A stretch of DNA of 64,000 nucleotides from Prevotella sp. (GCA_017455845.1 JAFSYY010000018.1:1-64000), one strand, 5' to 3'. Counted from the stretch's first letter, positions 50,072 to 58,440 are shown. Notes: a model not told the origin generated them from the letters alone. Numbers and translations: made by a program.

Positions 50072-50836
50072 TCACACCTGGCTCTCCCCTTCAATATACT
50101 GCTGCATGAAGAGGTGCTGACCGTCGTAGACCACATAGGAGAACTGGCTGATCCAGTCGCCAAGGATAATGACACGCGCCTTCTTCGTCAGTTGCAGGTC
50201 CACCTCGATATGGCGGTGGCCATAGATGAAATAGTCTACATTGGGGTGATACTGGATATACTTCTTCGTATATAGTATCAGATGCTCGCGGTCTTCACCC
50301 ATATATTCAATATCACCGCTGGCCTCATGCTTCAGCCGGGAGTGCTTTGCCCAGGTTTGGCCAAGCCAGATGCTCCAGCGGGGATGCACCGTGGCAAGGG
50401 CAAACTGGCAAATCTTGCTGTGGAAGAGCCAGCGGAGCACCTTGAACTTCTTGTCGGGATCGCCCAGGCCGTCGCCATGAGCCAGATAGAAAATCTTGCC
50501 GTAGAGTTCCACGGTCTGCGGCTGCTTATGCAGGATAACGCCGCACTCCTTTTCCAGATAGTCGTAGGCCCAGATGTCGTGGTTGCCGGTGAAGAAATGC
50601 ACCTCGACACCCATGTCCGTGAGTTCCGACAGTTTCCCCAAGAAGCGGGTATAGCCCTTTGGCACCACATATTTGAACTCGTACCAGAAGTCGAACATGT
50701 CGCCCAGCAGATATACGGCAGCCGCCTTGCCCTTGATGGAGTCAAGGAAGCGCACCAGCCGTCGCTCCTGCATCCTCCGGTGCTGCAACGCCCATGAGCC
50801 CAAATGAGCATCAGACAAAAAATAAATCGATTTCAT
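50072..50836 (-). CDS. lpxH: UDP-2,3-diacylglucosamine diphosphatase
   Basis: A 254-residue calcineurin-like phosphoesterase of the LpxH type, which cleaves UDP-diacylglucosamine to lipid X in lipid A synthesis. Metal motifs: LSDAHLGS, GDMFDFWYEF, FTGNHDIW, LAHGDGLGD and IYGHRHIE. The start codon lies directly against the left arm of cassette B, which therefore occupies the lpxH leader and must affect its ribosome-binding region. Confidence 0.9.
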   Translation of the reverse strand: MKSIYFLSDAHLGSWALQHRRMQERRLVRFLDSIKGKAAAVYLLGDMFDFWYEFKYVVPKGYTRFLGKLSELTDMGVEVHFFTGNHDIWAYDYLEKECGVILHKQPQTVELYGKIFYLAHGDGLGDPDKKFKVLRWLFHSKICQFALATVHPRWSIWLGQTWAKHSRLKHEASGDIEYMGEDREHLILYTKKYIQYHPNVDYFIYGHRHIEVDLQLTKKARVIILGDWISQFSYVVYDGQHLFMQQYIEGESQV

Positions 50837-50839
50837 AAG

Positions 50840-50861
50840 TGAGAAGTGAGAGGTGAGAAGT
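50840..50861 (-). repeat. Left arm of cassette B
   Basis: A 22-bp segment starting TGAGAAGTGAG, in a longer run of AAGTGAG heptamers (50837-50871). An exact inverted copy is at 51272-51293. Confidence 0.93.
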
Positions 50862-50887
50862 GAGAAGTGTTAATAGACATTATGATT

Positions 50888-51253
50888 CTATGCCTGGCAT
50901 CTGTTTTTAAGGGTCTTGATGGATGCAGTAAGTAGTTTAACAAGTTCGTCGGCATCATAATATATAGAATTATATTCATTATCATTGAGATAACCTCCTT
51001 TATATAAGTTTTTTATCCAGAATGTGGTTTCGTCGGCTTCTTTCAGTGCTATGCTTAATTTATGGATAAAGTCTGCTGGACTTTGAGCATTCTTACTCTC
51101 CATGATATTAGCGCCAATGCTTGTTCCACTTCTGAATACTTGTTTCGACATAACATATTCACTCTTTTGAAGCGTTAAGTATTGATTCATTTTTACCATT
51201 CTGCCAGCAAACGCTTCAGATTTTTCTTGTAGAAAATATCCTCTATCAACCAT
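50888..51253 (-). CDS. Four-helix-bundle protein (S23/IVP family), second copy
   Basis: A 121-residue helical protein with the family pattern MSKQVFRSGTSIGANIMESKNAQSPADFIHKLSIALKEADET and the terminal LLTASIKTLK. It is a distant paralogue of the gene at 16795. The ATG at 51253 is preferred to a GTG at 51280 that lies in the repeat. AT-rich relative to lpxH and the DUF59 gene, and exactly enclosed by 22-bp perfect inverted repeats. Same direction as its neighbours. Confidence 0.85.
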   Translation of the reverse strand: MVDRGYFLQEKSEAFAGRMVKMNQYLTLQKSEYVMSKQVFRSGTSIGANIMESKNAQSPADFIHKLSIALKEADETTFWIKNLYKGGYLNDNEYNSIYYDADELVKLLTASIKTLKNRCQA

Positions 51254-51271
51254 AATAGCAAAACTAACAAA

Positions 51272-51293
51272 ACTTCTCACCTCTCACTTCTCA
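51272..51293 (-). repeat. Right arm of cassette B, overlapping the DUF59 stop codon
   Basis: Perfect inverted copy of 50840-50861; the last three bases are the stop codon of the DUF59 gene. Confidence 0.93.
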
Positions 51294-51614
51294 GTCAAAC
51301 CCCAGTTCCACTCTCGCTTCCTCGCTCATCATGCTCTGGTCCCAGGCAGGTTCGAACACCAGGTTGACGTTGGCGGCCTTGACGCCCTCCACGCTCTCTA
51401 CCTTGGTACGCACATCTTCCAGGATGAAGTCAGCGGCAGGACAGTTGGGGGCGGTGAAGGTCATGTCGAGTTCCACCGACGAGTCGTCTTGCACGTCGAT
51501 TTTGTAAATCATTCCCAGGTCAAAGATATTGACGGGAATCTCGGGGTCATAGACAGTCTTCAGCACATCTACGATCCGCTCTTCTATCTTTGTCTTTTCT
51601 TCTTGTGTCATCAT
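51291..51614 (-). CDS. DUF59 metal-sulfur cluster assembly factor
   Basis: A 107-residue MIP18-like protein (PaaD/SufT group) that helps mature iron-sulfur proteins. The conserved VYDPEIPVNIFDLGMIYKI and the reactive Cys in FTAPNCPAADFI are present. The -7 element lies six bases upstream of the first ATG, so the mRNA is probably leaderless or nearly so. The stop codon is part of the cassette B arm. Confidence 0.9.
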   Translation of the reverse strand: MMTQEEKTKIEERIVDVLKTVYDPEIPVNIFDLGMIYKIDVQDDSSVELDMTFTAPNCPAADFILEDVRTKVESVEGVKAANVNLVFEPAWDQSMMSEEARVELGFD

Positions 51615-51619
51615 GGCTG

Positions 51620-51627
51620 CAAATATA
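51620..51627 (-). promoter_or_regulatory. -7 promoter element directly before the DUF59 start
   Basis: TATATTTG on the minus strand; five bases separate it from the ATG at 51614. Confidence 0.7.
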
Positions 51628-51630
51628 CGA

Positions 51631-51660
51631 AAAAAAGCCGAAAGTGCAAAACTTTCGGCT
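51631..51660 (-). terminator. Terminator of the small lipoprotein gene
   Basis: Stem AGCCGAAAGT/ACTTTCGGCT with a 5-base loop, followed on the minus strand by T-rich sequence; it insulates the DUF59 promoter. Confidence 0.85.
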
Positions 51661-51681
51661 GAAAAGATTTATCCAGGCCTG

Positions 51682-52140
51682 TTAATCCAGGTCCAGGTCT
51701 TCAAAGTCTACGCCCGCTTCCTCGGCTTCTTTCTGCAGACGGTTGAGGGTTTCTTCCATGTCTTTTTCAATGTTCTCAAACTTAGCGGCTACCTTCAGCA
51801 TCTCAGCGGCATACTCCAGTTGTTCGCTGTCGCTCATGCCTTCCACTTGCTTCTCAATGGCCTTTTGTATCCCGTCCATCTTCTCCTGGTATGCTTCAGC
51901 CAGTGTCTCCAGTCGATCGGCATCTTCCTGGCTGTTGATGTGATAAGACTTGAGGGTGTTTACAAACTGAGTTACCAGCGACGCCAGTTGATCGGTAGGT
52001 TCATCCGACTCGTCCAAGACAATCTCCTCGATGGCATCTTCATTTGCCGATGCGTCGCTGTTGGCTTTCTTCTCGCCACAGGATACAAGCGTCATTCCCA
52101 TAACGACAGCAGCCATCCAAATAAACAGTGATTTCTTCAT
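51682..52140 (-). CDS. Small acidic lipoprotein
   Basis: A 152-residue protein with a lipoprotein signal (LVSC, Cys21), followed by an acidic linker and long helices with coiled-coil character (about 60-145), ending in Asp/Glu-rich sequence. No known family. It lies upstream of the DUF59 gene but is separated from it by a terminator. Confidence 0.7.
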   Translation of the reverse strand: MKKSLFIWMAAVVMGMTLVSCGEKKANSDASANEDAIEEIVLDESDEPTDQLASLVTQFVNTLKSYHINSQEDADRLETLAEAYQEKMDGIQKAIEKQVEGMSDSEQLEYAAEMLKVAAKFENIEKDMEETLNRLQKEAEEAGVDFEDLDLD

Positions 52141-52170
52141 ATTCTTCTATTAGTTAGCATTAAATAATTC

Positions 52171-52250
52171 GAGGTGCGAGGTACGAGGTGCGAGGTACGA
52201 GAATAGACCCAGCGTTGATTATTGGGCGTGCAAGGTATTCTCGCACCTCG
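52171..52250. repeat. Heptamer inverted repeat without a gene, downstream of ackA
   Basis: GAGGTGC/GAGGTAC heptamers (52171-52205) end in an arm that pairs with 52236-52250 (15 bp, one mismatch) across a 30-base loop, the same loop length as the element in glnN. It may serve as the 3' hairpin of ackA. Confidence 0.85.
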
Positions 52251-52253
52251 TTT

Positions 52254-53444
52254 CTACAGCAGGTTCATCGTGTCGGTGGCAATCATCAGTTCCTCGTCGG
52301 TAGGAATGACGACAACCTTCACACGCGAGTCGTCGGCCGAGATGACAGCCTCCTCGCCACGCACCTTGTTCTTCTCCTCGTCGAACTTGATGCCGAGGAA
52401 CTCCATGTTCTTGCATACCTCCGAGCGCATGCTCACCTGGTTCTCGCCCACGCCGGCGGTGAAGACCACCACGTCCAGGCCTCCCATGGCTGCTGCGTAG
52501 GCTCCGATATATTTCTTGATGCGGTAGAAATACATGTCCTGAGCCAACTTTGCACGCTCGTCGCCGTTCTTGGCGGCGTTCTCCACGTCGCGCATGTCGC
52601 TGCTGCCGCCCGTCAAGCCGGCCACGCCGCTCTTCTTGTTCAGCAGGTTGCTCATGCCGTCGGCATCCAGGCCCAACTTCTTCTCGATAAACGTCACGGC
52701 ACCACCGTCGATGTCACCGGCACGGGTACCCATGACAAGACCCTCCAGGGGGGTGAGACCCATCGACGTGTCGATACACTTGCCATCGACAACGGCAGCA
52801 ATACTACCGCCATTGCCCACGTGGCAGGTCACCATCTTCGTGCCCTCGGCCTTGATGCCCAGGAACTCGCAGGCACGGGCCGACACATAGCGATGGCTGG
52901 TGCCGTGGAAACCGTAGCGGCGGATGCCGTACTTCTCGTACAACTCGTAGGGGATAGCATACATGAATGCCTTCGGCGGCATGGTCTGGTGGAACGCGGT
53001 ATCAAAGACACCCACCTGGGGCAGGCCGGGCATCAGTTCCTTGACCGCATTGACACCTTTCAGGTTGGCGGGGTTGTGCAGCGGGGCCAGGTCAGAGCAC
53101 TTCTCGAACTCCTTCAGCACCTCGTCGGTGAGCACCACGCTCTTGTTGAACTTCTCGCCGCCATGCACCATGCGGTGGCCCACGGCATCAATCTCCTTCA
53201 GGTCTTTGATAACGCCAATCTCGGGGTCGGTGAGGAGGGAGAAGATGAACTTCACGCCCTCGGTATGCTCGGGGATGTCGTGCATAATCTGCTTCTTCTC
53301 GCCATTGGCCAGTTTCACCTTCACGAAACTGCCTTCAAGTCCTACACGCTCGGCACCGCCGCTGGTCATCACCGAGCGGTCATCCATGTTATAAAGTGCA
53401 TATTTAATAGAACTGCTGCCACAGTTAAGAACCAAAATTTTCAT
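52254..53444 (-). CDS. ackA: Acetate kinase
   Basis: A 396-residue ASKHA kinase that makes ATP and acetate from acetyl phosphate. Signatures are LVLNCGSSSIKYALYN at the N-terminus, MVHGGEKF, and GFHGTSHRYVSARA. It lies downstream of pta in the same direction, separated by a 226-bp gap that holds a dispersed repeat and a 27-bp direct repeat, so expression may be uncoupled from pta. Confidence 0.96.
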   Translation of the reverse strand: MKILVLNCGSSSIKYALYNMDDRSVMTSGGAERVGLEGSFVKVKLANGEKKQIMHDIPEHTEGVKFIFSLLTDPEIGVIKDLKEIDAVGHRMVHGGEKFNKSVVLTDEVLKEFEKCSDLAPLHNPANLKGVNAVKELMPGLPQVGVFDTAFHQTMPPKAFMYAIPYELYEKYGIRRYGFHGTSHRYVSARACEFLGIKAEGTKMVTCHVGNGGSIAAVVDGKCIDTSMGLTPLEGLVMGTRAGDIDGGAVTFIEKKLGLDADGMSNLLNKKSGVAGLTGGSSDMRDVENAAKNGDERAKLAQDMYFYRIKKYIGAYAAAMGGLDVVVFTAGVGENQVSMRSEVCKNMEFLGIKFDEEKNKVRGEEAVISADDSRVKVVVIPTDEELMIATDTMNLL

Positions 53445-53507
53445 ATTACTAAGAAATGTATTTGTTTTTAGAAATTACTTGGGTTTAAGTTCTGGAGCGA
53501 CAGGTCT

Positions 53508-53580
53508 ATCGACTTTTAACTCCTAAGCGGCCATAGGCCGCGATAACTCCTTCTAACTCCTTTTAACTCCTCAACTTGAG
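53508..53580 (-). repeat. Dispersed repeat with GGAGTTA units and a GC hairpin (copy 2)
   Basis: On the minus strand: CTCAAGTTGAGGAGTTAAAA, further GGAGTTA units, hairpin GCGGCC-TAT-GGCCGC, then AGGAGTTAAAAGTCGAT. Same order as copy 1 at 2597-2665. Confidence 0.88.
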
Positions 53581-53592
53581 AAAGATGAATTA

Positions 53593-53657
53593 TTATTCTC
53601 ATTATTCTAATTTCTTTCCCTTCAAAAAAATTATTCTCATTATTCTAATTTCTTTCC
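53593..53657. repeat. 27-bp direct repeat between pta and ackA
   Basis: Copies 53593-53619 and 53631-53657 are identical (start TTATTCTCATTATTCTAATT) with an 11-base spacer. Confidence 0.93.
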
Positions 53658-53670
53658 AAGATATAATGAT

Positions 53671-54681
53671 TTATTTCTTTGCGTCCATGGCTTGGCAGGC
53701 GGTGATGGCGACCAAATAATAGATGTCTTCCACACTACAGCCACGCGAGAGGTCATTCACCGGACGGGCGATACCCTGGAGGATGGGGCCTATGGCCACG
53801 GCATCACCCAGACGCTGCACCAGTTTATAGGCAATGTTGCCGACCTCGAGGCAAGGGAATACCAGGACGTTGGCATTGCCGGCAATCTCCGAGCCGGGAG
53901 CCTTCTTCTTGCCGACAGAGGGCACCAGGGCAGCATCGGCCTGCAACTCACCGTCGATCTTCAGGCTGGGGTCGAGTTCCTTGGCCAGGCGTGTAGCCTC
54001 CACCACCTTGTCGACAACCTCATGGGAGGCACTGCCCTTCGTCGAGAACGACAGCATGGCCACGCGGGGATCCTCGAAGCCGGCCACGCTCTTGGCGGTC
54101 TGGGCCGTGCAGACGGCAATCTGGCTCAACTGATCTGCGTCGGGCATAGGCGTCACGGCCACATCGCCCACGACGAGCACGCCGTTCTCACCATACTCAG
54201 GCTTCTTCGTAATCATCAGCATGGCACCGCTCACGCAGGTGATGCCCGGGGCACACTTGATAATCTGCAGGGCCGGACGCAGGGTCTCGCCCGTAGTAGA
54301 GAGAGCACCCGAGATCTGGCCGTCGGCACCCTCGGTCTTGATAATCATACAGCCCAGGTAGAGCGGGTCTTTCACCAGTTCGCGGGCTTTCTCGATGGTC
54401 ATGCCCTTCTTCTCGCGCAGTTTCTGCAGCAACTGTGCCATCTCCTCGCTCTTCTCATAGTTCAGCGGGTCGATAAGGGTGGCCTTGTCGATGTGTGTGA
54501 GTCCCTTCTCCTTGGCCAGTGCATGCACCTTCTCGGGGTTGCCGATGAGGATCAGGTCTGCGATGTCTTCTGCCAGCACGCGGTCGGCGGCTGTTAGTGT
54601 GCGCTCCTCTTCTGCTTCTGGGAGCACGATGCGCTGCTTGTTGCTTTTAGCACGCGCAATGATTTGTTCTATTAATCCCAT
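53671..54681 (-). CDS. pta: Phosphate acetyltransferase
   Basis: A 336-residue short-form Pta that converts acetyl-CoA and phosphate to acetyl phosphate. Conserved segments: RIVLPEAEEERTLTAADRV, EGADGQISGALSTTGETLRPA, GDVAVTPMPDADQLSQIAV and FPCLEVGNIAYKLVQRLG. There is no N-terminal DRTGG domain, as is usual in Bacteroidota. Promoter at 54718-54725. Confidence 0.95.
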   Translation of the reverse strand: MGLIEQIIARAKSNKQRIVLPEAEEERTLTAADRVLAEDIADLILIGNPEKVHALAKEKGLTHIDKATLIDPLNYEKSEEMAQLLQKLREKKGMTIEKARELVKDPLYLGCMIIKTEGADGQISGALSTTGETLRPALQIIKCAPGITCVSGAMLMITKKPEYGENGVLVVGDVAVTPMPDADQLSQIAVCTAQTAKSVAGFEDPRVAMLSFSTKGSASHEVVDKVVEATRLAKELDPSLKIDGELQADAALVPSVGKKKAPGSEIAGNANVLVFPCLEVGNIAYKLVQRLGDAVAIGPILQGIARPVNDLSRGCSVEDIYYLVAITACQAMDAKK

Positions 54682-54717
54682 AGTTTGTAATTAGTATAAA
54701 AAAAATGATTTTCCCTG

Positions 54718-54725
54718 CAAAAGTA
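54718..54725 (-). promoter_or_regulatory. -7 promoter element of pta
   Basis: TACTTTTG on the minus strand, 36 bases before the start; divergent from DUF6057. Confidence 0.65.
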
Positions 54726-54800
54726 CGAAAAATAATCTGAATAGCACAAAGAATAACGCAGTTTTTTCCTTTGATTGGCTTTTAATTCGATTTTTTTATA

Positions 54801-54808
54801 TACATTTG
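54801..54808 (+). promoter_or_regulatory. -7 promoter element of the DUF6057 gene
   Basis: TACATTTG, 25 bases before ATG 54834. Confidence 0.65.
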
Positions 54809-54833
54809 CAGTCGAATTATAGTATTTAGCACA

Positions 54834-56729
54834 ATGAAGAAAAAAATAGAAACCTTCAACTTTTCACATACCCTTCTCCGCGTTGTCAGCCCCTTGCTGG
54901 TGTTGGCGGCACTCGTGGCCACGGCCTATTTTCTGGTAAACCACGAGAGCGAGTACCTGTGGAAGGTACAGGAGTTAAACCTGTTTCTCGACACGCCGCT
55001 GTTTCTCAAGCAGCAGATGGTAGCCTCGGGCTGGCTGCTCACGTGGCTGGGCTCGTGGTTCACCGAGTTCCTCTATCATCCCTGGCTGGGTGTCAGCCTC
55101 TTCTGCACATGGCTGGCGCTGATGATGGTGGCCATTGGCGGTGCCTTTCGCGTGCCCATGAAATGGGCTGTGGTGCTGCTCATCCCCGTGGCTGCCGTGG
55201 TGGCGGCCAATGTAGAACTGGGCTACTGGGTCTATTACCTCAAACTGCGCGGTTTCTTCTTCGCTGCGGCCATCGGCACCACGCTGGCCGCCGGCAGCGC
55301 CTGGCTGTTCCGGCTGATGCCGTCCAACTTCGGACTCCGCTATGTCTATATAGCCGTCAGCACCGCCCTGCTCTATCCCCTTATCGGCTTCTACGGCCTT
55401 CTGGCCACGTTGCTCATGGGCATCATGGTGTGGGGGCGCGAAGGGGGGCGCGAAGGTACGAAGGTAAGTGTGGGCGGACGTCTCGCCCTCACAGGCTTTG
55501 CGCTCTTGAACATCATTATCTGGCCGCTGCTGTATTATCACTTTGTGTTCTACCAGACCAGCATGACGAATATCTGGTGGACGGGTCTGCCGATCTTTGT
55601 CATTGAGAAAGAGTATGCCGCCTACTATATACCTTATTATATATTAGCCGGCTCGCTCATGTGCCTGGCTGCGATGAGCGGCCGCTGGCAGGGTGTGCTC
55701 AAGTGGCCCGCCCTGAGCCTGGCCTGCCAGATTGCCGTGGCCGCTGTGCTGGTCTTTGGCGTTCAGCACTTCTGGTATAAGGACTATAACTTCCACAAGG
55801 AACTGCGTATGCAGCAGGGCGTTGAGACCCTGGACTGGACGGGCGTGCTCGGCGAGGGGGCCTCGCTGAACGACGAGCCCACACGTGCCATCGTGATGAT
55901 GCGCAACCTGGCCCTGTTGCGTCTGGGTCGCCTGAGCAACGAGATGTATCATTACAAGACGGGCGCCAAGGCCAGCGACACCCCGCTGCCGCTGCGCATG
56001 ACACAGGTGGTGGGCCGACTCATCTACTACAACTACGGACAGACCAACTTCTGCTACCGCTGGTGTCTGGAAGACGGCGTGGAGATGGGCTGGCGCGTGG
56101 AATACATCAAATACCTTATCCGCTGCGCACTAGTCAACGGCGAGGAGCGCGTGGCCCGCAAGTATGTCAACCTGCTGAAGCACACGCACTACTACAAGCC
56201 ATTAGCCCTGCACTACGAACAACTGCTGAACCAAGGCACCAAGGGGAAAGGACTGAGAGCCACGCTGGCTGCCGACAAGGAGTTTGAACAGATACTCCAC
56301 CTGATGACGGGTGAAGACCGGCTGGCCACCGACGGGTCGGTGACGGAGCAGTTCCTGATGAACCAGTTTATCATCAACGACAGCGACGACCCGCTCTACC
56401 AGGAGCAGGCCGTCATCTCAGCCTTGTGGACGAAGGACATCCAGACCTTCTGGCCGCGCTTCTTCCGCTATGCCATGACCCATCCTAACGTCCACATGCC
56501 CACACATTTCCAGGAGGCTGCCTTCCTCTACGGCAACTTAGAGCATGAGGTAGATATCAGCGGCATGCCTTTCGACAAGGAGGTGGTGCAGTCGTACAAG
56601 GACTTCATGGCCCTTGCCCAGCAGTGTCGCGGCATGACGGAAGAGCAGATGAAGCCCGTCTTCTACCCGCGCTTCGGCGGCACCTTCTACTACGAGTACT
56701 ACCTTATCAGAAACCAGAAACTGTATTGA
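54834..56729 (+). CDS. DUF6057 family polytopic membrane protein
   Basis: A 631-residue protein with about ten membrane helices in the first 310 residues and a soluble helical C-terminal half (about 330-631). The DUF6057 family is found mainly in Bacteroidota, and its role is unknown. Residues about 201-211 (GREGGREGTK) come from a GCGCGAAGG repeat in a loop between helices. No neighbour suggests a function. Confidence 0.75.
   Translation: MKKKIETFNFSHTLLRVVSPLLVLAALVATAYFLVNHESEYLWKVQELNLFLDTPLFLKQQMVASGWLLTWLGSWFTEFLYHPWLGVSLFCTWLALMMVAIGGAFRVPMKWAVVLLIPVAAVVAANVELGYWVYYLKLRGFFFAAAIGTTLAAGSAWLFRLMPSNFGLRYVYIAVSTALLYPLIGFYGLLATLLMGIMVWGREGGREGTKVSVGGRLALTGFALLNIIIWPLLYYHFVFYQTSMTNIWWTGLPIFVIEKEYAAYYIPYYILAGSLMCLAAMSGRWQGVLKWPALSLACQIAVAAVLVFGVQHFWYKDYNFHKELRMQQGVETLDWTGVLGEGASLNDEPTRAIVMMRNLALLRLGRLSNEMYHYKTGAKASDTPLPLRMTQVVGRLIYYNYGQTNFCYRWCLEDGVEMGWRVEYIKYLIRCALVNGEERVARKYVNLLKHTHYYKPLALHYEQLLNQGTKGKGLRATLAADKEFEQILHLMTGEDRLATDGSVTEQFLMNQFIINDSDDPLYQEQAVISALWTKDIQTFWPRFFRYAMTHPNVHMPTHFQEAAFLYGNLEHEVDISGMPFDKEVVQSYKDFMALAQQCRGMTEEQMKPVFYPRFGGTFYYEYYLIRNQKLY
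55434..55466. repeat. GCGCGAAGG short repeat inside the DUF6057 gene
   Basis: GGGGCGCGAAGG occurs twice, then GGTACGAA-like units; resembles the GAGGTAC tract at 52171. Confidence 0.75.
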
Positions 56730-56840
56730 GGGGTGGGGTCTGTAATCAACCAACACATTATTTCGTAGAGCCCCCAGCCGTCACGGAATCCTGAGACCGC
56801 CGTCAACAGCATCTGTTTGCTATTATTTGGGTAAACGCTA

Positions 56841-57371
56841 TCACCGGAACAGCGAGAAGTTCACGCTGCCGTAGGAGCGATGCTCCATGAAATGGGGATG
56901 CGTGGAGAAGTCGTGCTCCTTGCCGTGCTCAAAGACCAGGATGCCCCCTTCCTTCAGCAGTCCTTTGTCGAAGATGAGGTCGGGCACCTGAGGCAGTTCC
57001 TTCAAGGCGTAGGGCGGGTCGGCAAAGATAAGGTCGAACGCTGTATGGCAACTCTTGATGAAGCGGAACACGTCGGCCCGCAAGGGTATGCAGGCCTGCG
57101 TGTCGAGTTTCTTCAGACAGTCGCAGATGAAACGATGGTGGTCGCGGTCCATCTCCACGCTGACCACCTGCGAGCAGCCCCTCGACAGCATTTCCAGCGC
57201 AATGCTGCCCGTGCCCGAGAAGAGGTCCAGGGCGGTGGCACCCTCCAGGTCCACATACTGTATCAGCACATTGAAGATATTCTCCTTGGCAAAGTCGGTA
57301 GTAGGCCGTGCCTTGAACGTGCGGGGTATGTCGAAATGCCGCCCCTTGTATTTTCCTGTAATGATTCTCAC
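56841..57371 (-). CDS. rsmD: 16S rRNA (guanine(966)-N2)-methyltransferase
   Basis: A 176-residue SAM enzyme with MRIITGKYKGR at the start, ALDLFSGTGSIALEMLSRG (motif I) and the catalytic DLIFADPPYAL (DPPY). The start is a GTG at 57371. It follows the DUF3822 gene in the same direction, a pairing common in Bacteroidota; the 64-base gap contains heptamers. Confidence 0.93.
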   Translation of the reverse strand: MRIITGKYKGRHFDIPRTFKARPTTDFAKENIFNVLIQYVDLEGATALDLFSGTGSIALEMLSRGCSQVVSVEMDRDHHRFICDCLKKLDTQACIPLRADVFRFIKSCHTAFDLIFADPPYALKELPQVPDLIFDKGLLKEGGILVFEHGKEHDFSTHPHFMEHRSYGSVNFSLFR

Positions 57372-57403
57372 CTTATATATAATCGTTAGACCCTCAACTA
57401 AAG

Positions 57404-57440
57404 TCTCTCAACTCTCAACCCTCAACTCTCAACCCTCACC
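57404..57440. repeat. CAACTCT/CAACCCT heptamers between DUF3822 and rsmD
   Basis: Five units run across the junction; the DUF3822 stop codon lies inside the tract. Confidence 0.88.
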
Positions 57441-58320
57441 GTCCTTTCACGAAGAAAGTCTGCAGGTCGTAGGGCATGCCCTTGATATCGGCAACAGGAT
57501 GGTTGTTGAAGTCGGCCTTGGGATTGATGACGAACGCTTTCTGCAGGAAGCGCCTCAGTTCGCCGATCATCCATTCCTCCTCGGGAATATCGCCTACGAT
57601 ATGCAGTTCGTCGTAGGCCGGCTCCAGTTGCAGTTGGTTCCACACATAGAGCAGGAAGTAGAGCGCGTCGTGGGCACGGCTGGCTTCAAAGGTGTTGCAG
57701 AACTTGAAGCGGTTTTGCTGGAAACTGAATATCTCCAGACGCTTCTCGTGGAAGTAGCCATAGAGTTTATGGCGGGCACCGGTAAAACTGCGCTGGTGCA
57801 GATGGCGCCACACGGGCAGCATGGCCGTGATGAGGCGCACATCCTGGAAATGGTCGTCGATGACCAGGCGCAGGTCTTTGTTCATGGCAAACACCGCCAC
57901 CGCGTTAAGGTCGGGCAGCACGTTATAGTAGACGGCATCCTCTTTCCTCATTCCCGACGGTGCTCCCGCCTGCAGACTCTCGTCTCTCACATTGATTCTC
58001 GGGAAGGCGTGGAGGTACATCGTCTCCATCTGCTTCTCGTCGAAACATTCCACGGGCACCATCAGCACGTCGGTGTCAATGAACACCCTGACACGTGGCG
58101 GCGGGTTCAGCAGCAGGTCGCTGCTCTTGAAAGCCTCACGCAGGTTGGCTGCCATCGACACGCCGCTCTTCACCACGTATGGTTCGAACAGCACCTGCTG
58201 GCTGCTGGCAGCCGCCTCCTGAGCGGTGCCGCTGCCTGCCAGGACAGGTTGTGCAAACGACAAGGTGCCACGCCCTATGCGTATGGTCAGCCTTTGCTTC
58301 ATAATGTTTGTTTCTGCCAT
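57436..58320 (-). CDS. DUF3822 family protein
   Basis: A 294-residue protein of the DUF3822 family, with a fold probably related to ASKHA ATPases (RLTIRIGRGTLSFAQ and FIDTDVLMVPVECFDE strands), but without kinase motifs. Its function is unknown; it is typically next to rsmD in Bacteroidota. The ATG at 58320 is set by the -7 element at 58341-58348. Promoter symmetry with miaB suggests balanced divergent expression. Confidence 0.82.
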   Translation of the reverse strand: MAETNIMKQRLTIRIGRGTLSFAQPVLAGSGTAQEAAASSQQVLFEPYVVKSGVSMAANLREAFKSSDLLLNPPPRVRVFIDTDVLMVPVECFDEKQMETMYLHAFPRINVRDESLQAGAPSGMRKEDAVYYNVLPDLNAVAVFAMNKDLRLVIDDHFQDVRLITAMLPVWRHLHQRSFTGARHKLYGYFHEKRLEIFSFQQNRFKFCNTFEASRAHDALYFLLYVWNQLQLEPAYDELHIVGDIPEEEWMIGELRRFLQKAFVINPKADFNNHPVADIKGMPYDLQTFFVKGR

Positions 58321-58340
58321 CTTCGTTCTGCTTTTGTTTG

Positions 58341-58418
58341 CAAAGGTACACAAAAAAAGCGAACTGACCAAAAAGAGGTTCGCATTTTTGGTCAGTTCGC
58401 TTTTTTTGTGTATTTTTG
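58341..58418. promoter_or_regulatory. Symmetric divergent promoter pair in a 28-bp perfect inverted repeat
   Basis: Arms 58347-58374 and 58385-58412 are exact inverted copies with a 10-base centre. The minus -7 (TACCTTTG, 58341-58348) and plus -7 (TATTTTTG, 58411-58418) sit at the outer ends. TTTG -33 boxes lie inside the arms with 20-bp spacing, so each arm is the upstream half of one promoter. Confidence 0.82.
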
Positions 58419-58440
58419 CATGCAAAATGGAATAGAAGAG

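Noticed and set aside
57055..58440. Long N-terminal extension of MiaB
   Set aside because: It runs antisense through rsmD and DUF3822 and crosses the divergent promoter; the family start is at 58441.
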